Below, one piece after another: positions 1 to 7,862 of a stretch of 54,010 bases of DNA. The stretch is from Bacteroidales bacterium (lineage in GTDB: Bacteria > Bacteroidota > Bacteroidia > Bacteroidales > UBA932). The notes below the pieces were generated by a model. The model saw only the letters and a list, made by a program, of their open reading frames with translations, was not told the origin of the DNA and did no database searches. The position numbers and the translations under genes are program-made. The stretch covers positions 1-54,010 of the forward strand of contig JAAYJQ010000011.1 in NCBI GenBank assembly GCA_012522855.1, given 5' to 3'. How positions within the stretch are numbered: position 1 is the first letter of the stretch; every line of letters begins with the position of its first letter.

Positions 1-2
1 AT

Positions 3-415
3 CAGGCCGCGGCTTCCTCCATATCGGTAAGCACATCGGTGTTGGAGTTGCCCCTTACGCTCTCTTTCAGCGAGCAGCTCAATATATCCGCGATAAAATT
101 GATCGCTCCCGTAGCCGACTATTTCGTGACGCGGGCGGTGTTCGACGGAGCAGGCAATGTTTCGTACACCGAAAAGTCGGACAGCATTACGTTGAATTTC
201 AACCCGGCCATAGTCGTTTCTGCCTCGGACACCACTGTCGTGAAGTTGGTACTGTGGATGAATCCGGCGATAACGGGAACGAGCCTTGCGGAGAAGGAGA
301 CGGTATTCAAATTTTACGATGGCGGTGTGGTGGCTTACGAAACCCAAAAACCGGCCAGGCTGTTTGAAGCGGGCAAGTATTACAGGATGCTCCAATTCCC
401 TTGCGAGAGTATTGC
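3..415 (+). repeat. Direct duplication, copy 1 (copy 2 at 1034-1446)
   Basis: Positions 3 to about 415 match 1034 to about 1446 at a constant offset of 1031 nt with no indels that I can see. Most bases are identical, including long identical runs around GTTGGAGTTGCCCCTTACGC. The constant offset and the synonymous nature of many differences point to a fairly recent tandem gene duplication. The similarity ends abruptly at about 415. Confidence 0.8.
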
Positions 416-545
416 CGAGGCGGGGGTCACCATCGGGGACGTCAATGATGTCGGGCTTGATTCCTGGAATACGACTACCCCGCCGGAGGCGGGGGTTACC
501 ATCGAGGATGTCGATGATATAATTTGTTGGGCTATTAACCCTTAA
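3..545 (+). CDS. Fimbrillin-like surface protein, 5'-cut by window edge and shortened at the C-terminus
   Basis: The frame is open to the left edge, so the true start lies outside the window; the first GTG/ATG-type codon inside (position 39) is internal. Residues align without gaps to residues ~160-297 of the next gene (557-2623), so this is the second half of a fimbrillin-like domain. After that the homology stops. Instead of the ~390-residue C-terminal region of the neighbour there is a short tail with a 23-residue repeat (EAGVTIGDVNDV, then EAGVTIEDVDDI) and a stop soon after ICWAINP. That ending faintly recalls the ICWSWHIWVTDY of the full-length paralogue, which would fit an internal deletion. 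The gene ends 11 nt before the next start, so the two are probably co-transcribed. It may still give a short secreted protein or may be a decaying copy. Confidence 0.75.
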   Translation, partial: QAAASSISVSTSVLELPLTLSFSEQLNISAIKLIAPVADYFVTRAVFDGAGNVSYTEKSDSITLNFNPAIVVSASDTTVVKLVLWMNPAITGTSLAEKETVFKFYDGGVVAYETQKPARLFEAGKYYRMLQFPCESIAEAGVTIGDVNDVGLDSWNTTTPPEAGVTIEDVDDIICWAINP

Positions 546-556
546 AAATCAAAAAT

Positions 557-2623
557 ATGAAAAAGCGTATCTTATTTTTTATGTCGTTGTTCCTCGCGGG
601 CATGGTATCGTGTTCGGAACAGTACGAGAATGAAATGAATGATCCGACGGAAGACAATCCGACGGAATGGAAGGTCGGTCTTGGCCTCGGCTCAACCACC
701 CGCGCGCTGATCGGTGATGCGGACAATGGCAAAAGGCCCGTTACGTGGGAACTCTACGATGAAATAACGGTATTCAACAATACCGTCAGCGCCACTTTCT
801 CTTTGGACGAAGGAGTGGGAACCTCTACCGGCCTTTTTAAAACGGTGTCGTCGGACTTCGAGAATCAAGTGAATTATTATGCTGTCTATGCACCACGTGA
901 TTCCGTCTCTTTTACCAGTGGTACAGGTCTGGCGGTCAATTTCGGGTCGAATTTTTTGATGGACGGCACTGCCGACGAATTTGTCAGCGACAATATGATT
1001 ATGTCCTCTCCGGCTTTCCAATTTACCGACAATCAGGCCACGGCTGCTACCATATCGGTAAGCACATCGGTGTTGGAGTTGCCCCTTACGCTCTCTTCCG
1101 GCGAACCACTCAACATAAACGCGATAAAATTGATCGCTCCCGTAGCCGACTATTTCGTAACGCGGGCGGTATTCGACGGGGAAGGCAATGTTTCGTACAC
1201 CGAAAAGTCGAGCAGCATAACGTTGAATATCTACCCGACTATAATCCTTTCGGCCTCAGAGACCACTGTCGTGAAGTTCGTACTGTGGACGAATCCGGCG
1301 ATAACGGAAGCGAGCCTTGCGGGTCAGGAGATGGTATTCGAATTCTACGAAGTTCAGGATGTGGTCTGCGAAATCAGAAAACCGGCCATACTGTTTGAAG
1401 CGGGCAACTATTACAGTGTAAACGAATTTCCTTGCGAGGGTATTGAGGACATTGAGGTCGTGCCACTTGCCAACTGCTATATGATAGCGCCCGGGGACTC
1501 CGTAATTTTCAGCACGCTGCAGGCCAATGCCGACGGAACTACCAGAATATCACCCGCGGATGTACTTACCGTGGAATATCTGTGGGGAGACCAGCCGGGC
1601 GCGCTCAAAACCGCATCCGGAGCTACGGATGCGCTTATTGACGCTTTGTCGCTGGTTGAACTTGAAAATGGTCCGGGAATATCGGTAACGGCAGGCAGCC
1701 TTACGGGGAATGCTGTGATAGCTGTCAAGAAGAACGATGTCATCTGTTGGTCGTGGCATATCTGGGTTACGGATTATGCCCCGTCCGGAGCACAGCCCGG
1801 GCAGGCCGACGGCAATTACAATGTCCCCGGAGGCATCATTCAGAAATACACGAACGTAGATGGTGCCGTTACAAATGTATTTATGGATAGGAATATTGGA
1901 GCAACCACGGCTGCAGCCGGACTGAATACATCCAAGGGGCTTCAGTATCAGTGGGGAAGGAAAGATCCCTTCCGGTCGCACTGGCAAGACTTTGAAAACA
2001 ATACGGAGGAGCCTCCCGTTTACGATAAGGCGGGAACGCCCATAACCACATTCGAGACGGTAAAGACAACCGATGCGGGTATGGCGGCCGGCGCGGGGTT
2101 CAACAACGTGGAATACACTGTACAAAACCCCGACGTGTTCATAACAGCGGGAAACAACATCAATAAAGGAGACTGGTATTCGCAGACGAACGAGGTTGCC
2201 GACGATGCTTTATGGAAACCTGCGGGCGGTGGAAAAAGCCCGTACGATCCGTGTCCGGCGGGTTGGCGGGTACCGTCCAACCTGAACAGCGGAGATGTTA
2301 GTAACAATGCCTCTGGCGCGTTCGGCGGTTTGGGTGCTACTGGAGCGGACTTCACGGCTACTTACACTGTCAATGCGGACACAACTACAGTTTCGCACAA
2401 AACCCTGGGATTTGTATTTGTGCTCTCGCCTCAAAGGAGGAACACTGGCGTGTTCCTCACGACTCGCATCCTTAATCTCTGGACGAACGGTCAGCCGTAT
2501 AATCCTACGAATTCGGCGAATGGTTCGATTACACAGGTTGCTACAGACGGATTTTACGCGAACAGCGGTACTGGTCAGAGAAGAGCATGCGCACTGCATG
2601 TCAGATGTGTGAAAGACGACTGA
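557..2623 (+). CDS. Fimbrillin-family / FISUMP-domain surface lipoprotein
   Basis: A 688-residue predicted lipoprotein: signal peptide with lipobox-like LAGMVSC (Cys 19), so anchored in the outer membrane. Residues ~35-300 resemble the Mfa-like/fimbrillin N-terminal domain found in Bacteroidales surface proteins. A middle segment begins near NCYMIAPGDS (~310). The C-terminal third has the hallmarks of the Fibrobacter succinogenes major paralogous (FISUMP) domain: NVFMDRNIGA, YQWGRKDPF and YDPCPAGWRVPS, ending in a CVKDD tail. Such proteins are usually surface-exposed adhesins or glycan-binding accessory proteins; the exact role is not visible. The gene lies just after a shortened paralogue, and a third paralogue of the same architecture closes the SusCD operon (15854-17884), so it probably works at the cell surface with that system. 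An ATG preceded by an A-rich stretch supports the start. Confidence 0.85.
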   Translation: MKKRILFFMSLFLAGMVSCSEQYENEMNDPTEDNPTEWKVGLGLGSTTRALIGDADNGKRPVTWELYDEITVFNNTVSATFSLDEGVGTSTGLFKTVSSDFENQVNYYAVYAPRDSVSFTSGTGLAVNFGSNFLMDGTADEFVSDNMIMSSPAFQFTDNQATAATISVSTSVLELPLTLSSGEPLNINAIKLIAPVADYFVTRAVFDGEGNVSYTEKSSSITLNIYPTIILSASETTVVKFVLWTNPAITEASLAGQEMVFEFYEVQDVVCEIRKPAILFEAGNYYSVNEFPCEGIEDIEVVPLANCYMIAPGDSVIFSTLQANADGTTRISPADVLTVEYLWGDQPGALKTASGATDALIDALSLVELENGPGISVTAGSLTGNAVIAVKKNDVICWSWHIWVTDYAPSGAQPGQADGNYNVPGGIIQKYTNVDGAVTNVFMDRNIGATTAAAGLNTSKGLQYQWGRKDPFRSHWQDFENNTEEPPVYDKAGTPITTFETVKTTDAGMAAGAGFNNVEYTVQNPDVFITAGNNINKGDWYSQTNEVADDALWKPAGGGKSPYDPCPAGWRVPSNLNSGDVSNNASGAFGGLGATGADFTATYTVNADTTTVSHKTLGFVFVLSPQRRNTGVFLTTRILNLWTNGQPYNPTNSANGSITQVATDGFYANSGTGQRRACALHVRCVKDD

Positions 2624-2638
2624 CGCTCTTCCGGGCTG

Positions 2639-2665
2639 GCGGGATACCTTTCTCGGGTATCCCGC
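2639..2665 (+). terminator. Strong hairpin after the fimbrillin-like gene, possible terminator without T-run
   Basis: A perfect 10-bp stem (2639-2648 with 2656-2665, 7-nt loop) sits 16 nt after the stop. CCGGG at 2631-2635 can also pair with CCCGG at 2669-2673. No T-tract follows, so it may be a processing or stability hairpin rather than an intrinsic terminator. Confidence 0.45.
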
Positions 2666-2744
2666 GGTCCCGGATGATTTAGAAAGCGGCGCGTAACTTT
2701 TGTATCGGGATATTTACATGGGATATCGTTTATAAGAAATATTC

Positions 2745-2755
2745 TAACCGATTTA
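2745..2755 (+). promoter_or_regulatory. Putative LacI-family operator, site A
   Basis: TAACCGATTTA lies 20 nt before the SGNH hydrolase start. The same core recurs as TTAACCGATTTAG at 17889-17901 and, on the other strand, TTAACCGGTTTAG at 18988-19000. A weak promoter may lie just upstream (TTTG at 2699-2702, TATCGTTT at 2724-2731), which would put the site a few bases past the transcription start, a normal place for a repressor. The role is inferred from recurrence at three intergenic positions in this locus. Confidence 0.5.
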
Positions 2756-2775
2756 TAATAATGTAATCTTAATAT

Positions 2776-4044
2776 ATGAGAAGAATGCTTAAAATGTTGT
2801 TCATGATTGTTATATATGCGGCATTGCCCGGATGCAGCTTTAACAACAGTGAAAACAGTATTACATATCCCGATTTCGACCTTTACACCACGCTCAAAGT
2901 CCTTAAAGAGAAGGGGGTGTCCGTTCAAGGTATCGAAAGCGATAAGCGCGGCGGCAATACAGTGACATTGAGCAACGGCGATGTTGTTCGGTTCGTGTAC
3001 GCATCCTCGTGCTATGTAAGTCGCGAGAACGATCTGTTGTGGATGGTGAACGGCAATCCCGTCGCCGGGATAGCGGAATCAGTCGGCAAATATCCCGACG
3101 TCGAAGTTGGGAAGGGAGGAAACTGGTTCGTGAATTCCTCCGACACGGGGCTCTCCTCGCACATAATGGGCGGCAATAGATTGTTGGCCATTGAGGTGCA
3201 GGGGACGGAAACGGATCCGGATTATGTGGCATTTACCTTCTCGGACGGAAGCGAACTGCAATTGGCCACACTCCGTACTGCCGTCATCGTATGTTTTGGA
3301 GACAGTGTTACCGAATTCGGTACCTATCCCCAGGAGATGGGCGCCTACACAGGCACAACGGCCTATAATGTGGGTTTTGGAGGATGTCGTATGGGGCACG
3401 ATCAACGTGCCGCATATTCCTATTATGACCAGATGTCCATGTACAAACTTGCCTATACCCTGATGACGGGGAATTTCGACGCTTTGGAACAAGCCGTTGC
3501 CCAAGCCAAGAAACCGACTGCGCAAGGAGGGAACAACGATGACAATACGTCACAAATGGAAACGCTTCGCGGCCTGGATTTCCCGAATGTCGACATAGCC
3601 GTAATATTTTACGGAACGAATGATTTTTCAAGTAATTACATAGATTTGGGAGCGGCAGGCAGTCGGGACAGCAGCACGATCAAAGGTGCGATGAATTTGA
3701 GCATAGAGAGATTGAAAAAGGCCAACCCCGCCATCAATATAGTTTTCGTAACGCCGACATATCGTTTCTGGAAAGGAGGAACGTTGGATGCGGACACCAA
3801 TCCGAATGGGTTGGGACACTATCTGGTCGATTATTGCGACGCGATACAAGAAGAGGCGGAAAGGAACGGATTGCCTTGCCTGCATATGTATTACGACAGC
3901 GGTATCAGGAATAACTTCAGCACTTACATAAAACCGGATGGAGTGCATCCCACAGAGGCGGGTGCCGCATATCTGGCCAAAACAATAGGGGACTTCCTTA
4001 TAAGTTCAGGGCTGATAGACGAGGACGGCATGTCGGTAAATTAA
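2776..4044 (+). CDS. SGNH/GDSL-family hydrolase lipoprotein
   Basis: A 422-residue predicted lipoprotein (IYAALPGC lipobox, Cys at about 20). Residues ~25-165 form an N-terminal beta-rich region; residues ~170-415 form the SGNH hydrolase domain. The expected blocks are present: GDS with nucleophile Ser177, GTND at 280-283 and DGVHP with Asp388 and His391. SGNH enzymes in glycan loci are typically carbohydrate esterases that remove O- or N-acyl groups; which group is removed here cannot be told. It starts the upstream operon, 12 nt before rpiB, and lies directly behind putative operator site A. Periplasmic or surface location is expected from the lipid anchor. Confidence 0.85.
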   Translation: MRRMLKMLFMIVIYAALPGCSFNNSENSITYPDFDLYTTLKVLKEKGVSVQGIESDKRGGNTVTLSNGDVVRFVYASSCYVSRENDLLWMVNGNPVAGIAESVGKYPDVEVGKGGNWFVNSSDTGLSSHIMGGNRLLAIEVQGTETDPDYVAFTFSDGSELQLATLRTAVIVCFGDSVTEFGTYPQEMGAYTGTTAYNVGFGGCRMGHDQRAAYSYYDQMSMYKLAYTLMTGNFDALEQAVAQAKKPTAQGGNNDDNTSQMETLRGLDFPNVDIAVIFYGTNDFSSNYIDLGAAGSRDSSTIKGAMNLSIERLKKANPAINIVFVTPTYRFWKGGTLDADTNPNGLGHYLVDYCDAIQEEAERNGLPCLHMYYDSGIRNNFSTYIKPDGVHPTEAGAAYLAKTIGDFLISSGLIDEDGMSVN

Positions 4045-4056
4045 CATTACTACGAG

Positions 4057-4491
4057 ATGAAAATAGGATTGGCTAGTGATCACGCAGGATACGGGCTTAA
4101 AACGATGATCAGTACATATCTCTCCGGAATGGGCCTGGAGATTGAAGATTACGGTTCTTACAGCGAAGAGAGTTGCGATTATCCGGACTTCGCTCACCGA
4201 CTGGCTCGCGCCGTAGAGAGTGGGGAAGTAGATTCGGGTATCGCCGCTTGCGGAAGTGGGAACGGGATATCCATTACGCTGAATAAACATAGTGGTGTGC
4301 GTGCCGCGCTATGCTGGAATCCCGAAATTGCACGCCTTGCCAGAGCGCATAACGATGCGAACGTACTCTCTCTCCCCGCACGATTCATAGATGAATTGAG
4401 TGCATTGGAAACGGTGAATGAGTTTTTGTCAGCGGAGTTCGAGGGCGGTAGACACCAAAAACGAATAGATAAAATAGTTATTGCTGAATAA
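4057..4491 (+). CDS. rpiB: Ribose-5-phosphate isomerase B (canonical RpiB)
   Basis: A 144-residue cytoplasmic protein of normal RpiB length. RpiB interconverts ribose 5-phosphate and ribulose 5-phosphate. The family's key residues are all present: Asp8-His9 in SDHAG, catalytic Cys65 in CGSGNG, His98 in HNDAN, and phosphate-binding Arg109, Arg132 and Arg136 (GGRHQKR). This contrasts sharply with the second RpiB-like protein at 20818-21294, which lacks most of them. Finding a pentose-phosphate enzyme inside a surface-glycan operon is unusual. It makes sense if the downstream pathway yields xylulose 5-phosphate through transketolase and needs it recycled to glyceraldehyde 3-phosphate. A LacB-type or allose-phosphate role cannot be excluded. 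Confidence 0.88.
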   Translation: MKIGLASDHAGYGLKTMISTYLSGMGLEIEDYGSYSEESCDYPDFAHRLARAVESGEVDSGIAACGSGNGISITLNKHSGVRAALCWNPEIARLARAHNDANVLSLPARFIDELSALETVNEFLSAEFEGGRHQKRIDKIVIAE

Positions 4492-4501
4492 ATGATTGAC
4501 A

Positions 4502-5878
4502 ATGGATAGAAAAGAATTCTTGAAAAGCATAGGGTGTATGGCAGCGTTGACAACGCTCCCTGCCATCCCTTCGCTGGCAAAAATCGTTTCTTCGCCGGAG
4601 GGCGATGAAGAGAAATTGACAAGCGATGACAGCGATGTCGACGCGAAGCTCGACAAACCTGTTACGGTAATCATTATCGGAGCGGGTTCGAGAGGGAAGA
4701 TCTACGCGAGTTACGCGGAGAAATTTCCCGGCAGCATGAAGGTCGTGGGAGTGGCCGACATCAATGAATTCCGCAGAGATTTTATGGCTGATAAGTACGC
4801 AATACCGCAAGAGAACAGGATGGGAGACTGGAGTGAAGTGTTCCGGCGTCCGCGATTTGCCGATGCGGTCGTGATAGCCACACCCGACAGGCTCCATTAC
4901 GAGCCTTATCTGGAAGCCATAAAAGCGGGTTATCATATTCTTCTCGAAAAGCCTATGGCTCCTACCGAGAAAGAGTGCAAGGACATCGTCCGCAAGGCTA
5001 TGGCCAGCCCGTCCGTTGTGGCCGTATGCCATGTGTTGCGCTATTCGCCCTATTTCAAGGCGATGCGCGATGTAATAATGTCCGGAAAGATCGGCAATGT
5101 GGTAAGCATGCAACACTTGGAGCCTATCGGGGCCGTGCGCTTCGCCCACTCATATGCTCGGGGCAAATATGGGAATTCCCAGACCTCGTCGCCTATCATC
5201 CTCGCCAAATCGTGCCATGATCTCGACCTGCTCTATTGGATGACGGGAAAGCGCACCAAGGAGGTGGCGGCATTTGGCGACCTGAGTTTTTTCCGGCGCG
5301 AGAACCTTCCTGAGGGAGCCGGCGAACGCTGCTTGGAGTGCGCTGTCGAGAAGAAATGCGCCTACTCGGCCAAAAGGCTATATTATGACCTGCGTCAACG
5401 TACCGGTGTGTTTGACCTCACGGGTAACAGGGCGGAGCGAGGAGAGCAGATACTCGAATATCTGCGCACGACAAACTATGGAAAATGCGCGTTCAGGCTC
5501 GATAACGATCAGTGTGATCACTACACGATGATCCTGAAATTCCAGGACGATACCACGGCTTCTTTCTCTATGGAGGGAATGACCTCCTACAACCAAGGCC
5601 GCATCACGCGGATTATGGGAACGCAGGGCGATATTGTGGGCGATATGGTAAACTTTACCGTTACCGACTACCTTACGGGCAACACGCTGAAGTATGAATC
5701 CGGTATCCGTGACGAACATGCCGGGGGCGATATGAGAATAGTCAGGGATTTCGTTTCCGCAGTTTCCAAGGGAGACAAATCGTTGGTTTCGAGCCTTATC
5801 CAAGATTCGCTGGAGAGCCATATGATGGGCTTCAATGCCGAAAAATCGCGAAAGACAGGTAAACTGATAAAAATGTAA
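4502..5878 (+). CDS. Exported Gfo/Idh/MocA-family NAD(P)-dependent protein
   Basis: About 458 residues. The ATG at 4502 is preferred over the TTG six bases upstream. The N-terminus (MDRKEFLKSIG, then a hydrophobic stretch to ~25) resembles the leaders of Bacteroidales Gfo/Idh proteins, but has Arg-Lys where a Tat signal has two arginines. The Rossmann fold begins with IIIGAGSRG (~58-66). LLEKPMAP and the HDLDLLYWMTG segment match the sugar-binding side of the family, and a cluster of cysteines (CLEC, KKC) is typical of this subgroup. Members include dehydrogenases and glycosidases that act by transient NAD oxidation (GH109 and related families). Since it sits between rpiB and a GH18 gene, either role is possible. 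Confidence 0.8.
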   Translation: MDRKEFLKSIGCMAALTTLPAIPSLAKIVSSPEGDEEKLTSDDSDVDAKLDKPVTVIIIGAGSRGKIYASYAEKFPGSMKVVGVADINEFRRDFMADKYAIPQENRMGDWSEVFRRPRFADAVVIATPDRLHYEPYLEAIKAGYHILLEKPMAPTEKECKDIVRKAMASPSVVAVCHVLRYSPYFKAMRDVIMSGKIGNVVSMQHLEPIGAVRFAHSYARGKYGNSQTSSPIILAKSCHDLDLLYWMTGKRTKEVAAFGDLSFFRRENLPEGAGERCLECAVEKKCAYSAKRLYYDLRQRTGVFDLTGNRAERGEQILEYLRTTNYGKCAFRLDNDQCDHYTMILKFQDDTTASFSMEGMTSYNQGRITRIMGTQGDIVGDMVNFTVTDYLTGNTLKYESGIRDEHAGGDMRIVRDFVSAVSKGDKSLVSSLIQDSLESHMMGFNAEKSRKTGKLIKM

Positions 5879-5882
5879 TTAT

Positions 5883-6839
5883 ATGAAAAAGATTTTGTTA
5901 TCAATCGCAGTCCTTGCCGGCAGTATTTTGAGTTTGCGCGCGCAGGATAAAATAATGATCACGGCCTATCTTCCGACCTATCGGATAAGCGATATGACGG
6001 ATTGGGGATTCGTGCCCTATGTGGACAGGATTTACTTCAACGGGCTGTCCCCGAATCCGGAGGGCGTGTTCGAGCCCGTAGCGGGCTACACGGAGAACCT
6101 TTTGACGACCGTGAGGAAAATAAAAGGCAGGTGTGAGATTTACCTCTCGATTGGAGGCGGCCGGGGATTCCGTCCCGAAGCGATGGCCGAACTTTGTCTC
6201 AATCCCGAAAAAATACCTCCCTTTCTTGAAGCCTTTGATGTCTTTCTAAAAGAGAACAAGATATACGACGCTATTGATGGAATCGACATAGACTGGGAGG
6301 GGCGGCGTGTGGACGAAGACGCCTATTTGGTCTTTCTGCAAGCGATCAAAAAGCGCTTCCCCGACAAAGGTCTCACCGCTGCGATCAGTTCCCGGCACGT
6401 CAGCCGCGCGGGCAGGCTCATAGGGGCGCTGGACCAGATAAATATGATGTGTTACACGCGATTCGAGAACGGAGAACATGTTCCGATGTCGATGTTCACA
6501 AGGGCGATAGACGAGTATCTGGAAGAGGGCGTTCCGAAGGAGAAGCTGCTTGTCGGAGTGCCTTTCTACGGACGGACGGATGACTTGCATAACACTTCGG
6601 CCCTGACCTATGCGGATATATACTCCCGGACGGGGGCTAAACTCTCACCTGATTCGAACTCGCACAGGAGAGGCGATGATGTGTATCTCTACAACGGGCC
6701 CTCCCTGATGTATGAAAAGGGCGCATACCTGAGAAGCCACAACATCAAAGGGATAATGATATGGGAGATTGCGCAGGATATCCCCTACAAAAATGAACTC
6801 TCCCTTTTGCGCGCCATCGTAAAGTCGAATAACGATTGA
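5883..6839 (+). CDS. GH18 family glycoside hydrolase, catalytic motif intact
   Basis: A 318-residue secreted protein (signal peptide ending LSLRAQ, ~20). The TIM barrel carries the GH18 signature DGIDIDWEG at 132-140, with catalytic acid Glu139 and its supporting aspartates 132, 135 and 137. IYLSIGGG (~88-95) and IMIWEIAQD near the end are the other conserved strands. One deviation: the usual Met-x-Tyr-Asp is MCYTRF, so the Asp next to the conserved Tyr is Thr. GH18 enzymes use the substrate's 2-acetamido group and so act on GlcNAc-containing glycans (chitin, chitobiose cores). This suggests the locus targets an N-acetylhexosamine-containing glycan. It is 4 nt downstream of the oxidoreductase and followed by an inactive paralogue. 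Confidence 0.87.
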   Translation: MKKILLSIAVLAGSILSLRAQDKIMITAYLPTYRISDMTDWGFVPYVDRIYFNGLSPNPEGVFEPVAGYTENLLTTVRKIKGRCEIYLSIGGGRGFRPEAMAELCLNPEKIPPFLEAFDVFLKENKIYDAIDGIDIDWEGRRVDEDAYLVFLQAIKKRFPDKGLTAAISSRHVSRAGRLIGALDQINMMCYTRFENGEHVPMSMFTRAIDEYLEEGVPKEKLLVGVPFYGRTDDLHNTSALTYADIYSRTGAKLSPDSNSHRRGDDVYLYNGPSLMYEKGAYLRSHNIKGIMIWEIAQDIPYKNELSLLRAIVKSNND

Positions 6840-6874
6840 CCCCTTAAATCTTTATAATTAATAAAATTAATAAA

Positions 6875-7819
6875 ATGAAACGTATTCAATTATTGTTAAT
6901 AGCGGTATTGGCCGCTTTATCGTTGACTCCGTGCGAGATTGCCGCACAAGATTTTACAGTGTCGGGGTATGTGCTCCGCAGAAGGGCCTCGATGCCGAAA
7001 GATCTATCTTTTTTGCAGCACGTCGACAGGGTCGAAGCGTTTGTGGTGCTTCCCGACGAGGACGGAGTGTTGATTCCCAACAGCTCTTTCATCAAAAATG
7101 CCGCGAAACTGCAATCGCAGATGAGCCAAGAGCAGGAGCTGTTTCTTTCGGTAGGCAGAATATCGGGGACGAGCGCCCGTAATATGGAAGTTATGCTCTC
7201 CAATGCAAAAAAACGCAAGGCTTTCGTGCGCGACCTTGTAACTTGTGTCGACAGGACCAAGGCGGTTGGTATCGGCATCTGCTGGTATCAGACAGCACCT
7301 GCTTCCGTTACTGAGGACTCGAAAAAACAACTGAGCGCGTTTGTCAAAGAACTGAAAGATGCAATGCCCTCTTTAAAGTTGTCGTTGACGCTGAACCCGA
7401 GGATGGTGGATCTGGCAGTCTGGGCCGTAGATCTGGTGGACGATGTTACCATCCTCTCTTTTAGCGGTGTTGCAAAAAATGGAGAGCTTGAGCCGATGTC
7501 GATGTTCAGGAGTCGGCTTAAAGAATTCTCGGATGCGGGATTTCCGAACGACCGGCTGATCGTAGGAGTGCCTTTCTACGGACGCGATGATCTGAAAAAG
7601 ACCACTCTCAATTATGACCAGATAGTGGCGGCAAAGACGGACATGACATCTGCCGAGAATTGGTACGGCGATTATTCGTACAACGGACCCGACCTCATAC
7701 AAATGAAGACGCAATATCTTAAACAGAACGGGTACAAAGGGATTTTTGTCAGCGAATTCACTCAGGATGTACCTTATTCCAACCCTTTGTCGCTTTTGAG
7801 AGCCATCACGGGCGAATAG
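6875..7819 (+). CDS. GH18-fold protein with all catalytic acids lost (probable glycan-binding pseudoenzyme)
   Basis: A 314-residue protein with a signal peptide (to ~24, IAAQ), clearly paralogous to the preceding GH18: both share PMSMF, VGVPFYGR, YNGP and a QD(I/V)PY-N-LSLLRAI ending. At the active site, DGIDIDWE is replaced by VGIGICWY (131-138): Asp becomes Val131, Gly134 and Cys136, and the acid/base Glu becomes Tyr138. It cannot use the GH18 mechanism. The retained fold and position just ahead of the SusC genes suggest a periplasmic or surface glycan-binding protein. The expected product is full-length, with no frameshift, so it is under selection rather than decaying. Confidence 0.85.
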   Translation: MKRIQLLLIAVLAALSLTPCEIAAQDFTVSGYVLRRRASMPKDLSFLQHVDRVEAFVVLPDEDGVLIPNSSFIKNAAKLQSQMSQEQELFLSVGRISGTSARNMEVMLSNAKKRKAFVRDLVTCVDRTKAVGIGICWYQTAPASVTEDSKKQLSAFVKELKDAMPSLKLSLTLNPRMVDLAVWAVDLVDDVTILSFSGVAKNGELEPMSMFRSRLKEFSDAGFPNDRLIVGVPFYGRDDLKKTTLNYDQIVAAKTDMTSAENWYGDYSYNGPDLIQMKTQYLKQNGYKGIFVSEFTQDVPYSNPLSLLRAITGE

Positions 7820-7862
7820 CCCTGTACAGGATTTCCGATACAACCATATTAAAATATTACCG

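Noticed and set aside
6875..7819. Frameshifted or decaying GH18 gene
   Set aside because: The frame is complete with signal peptide and conserved C-terminus; only the catalytic residues are changed.
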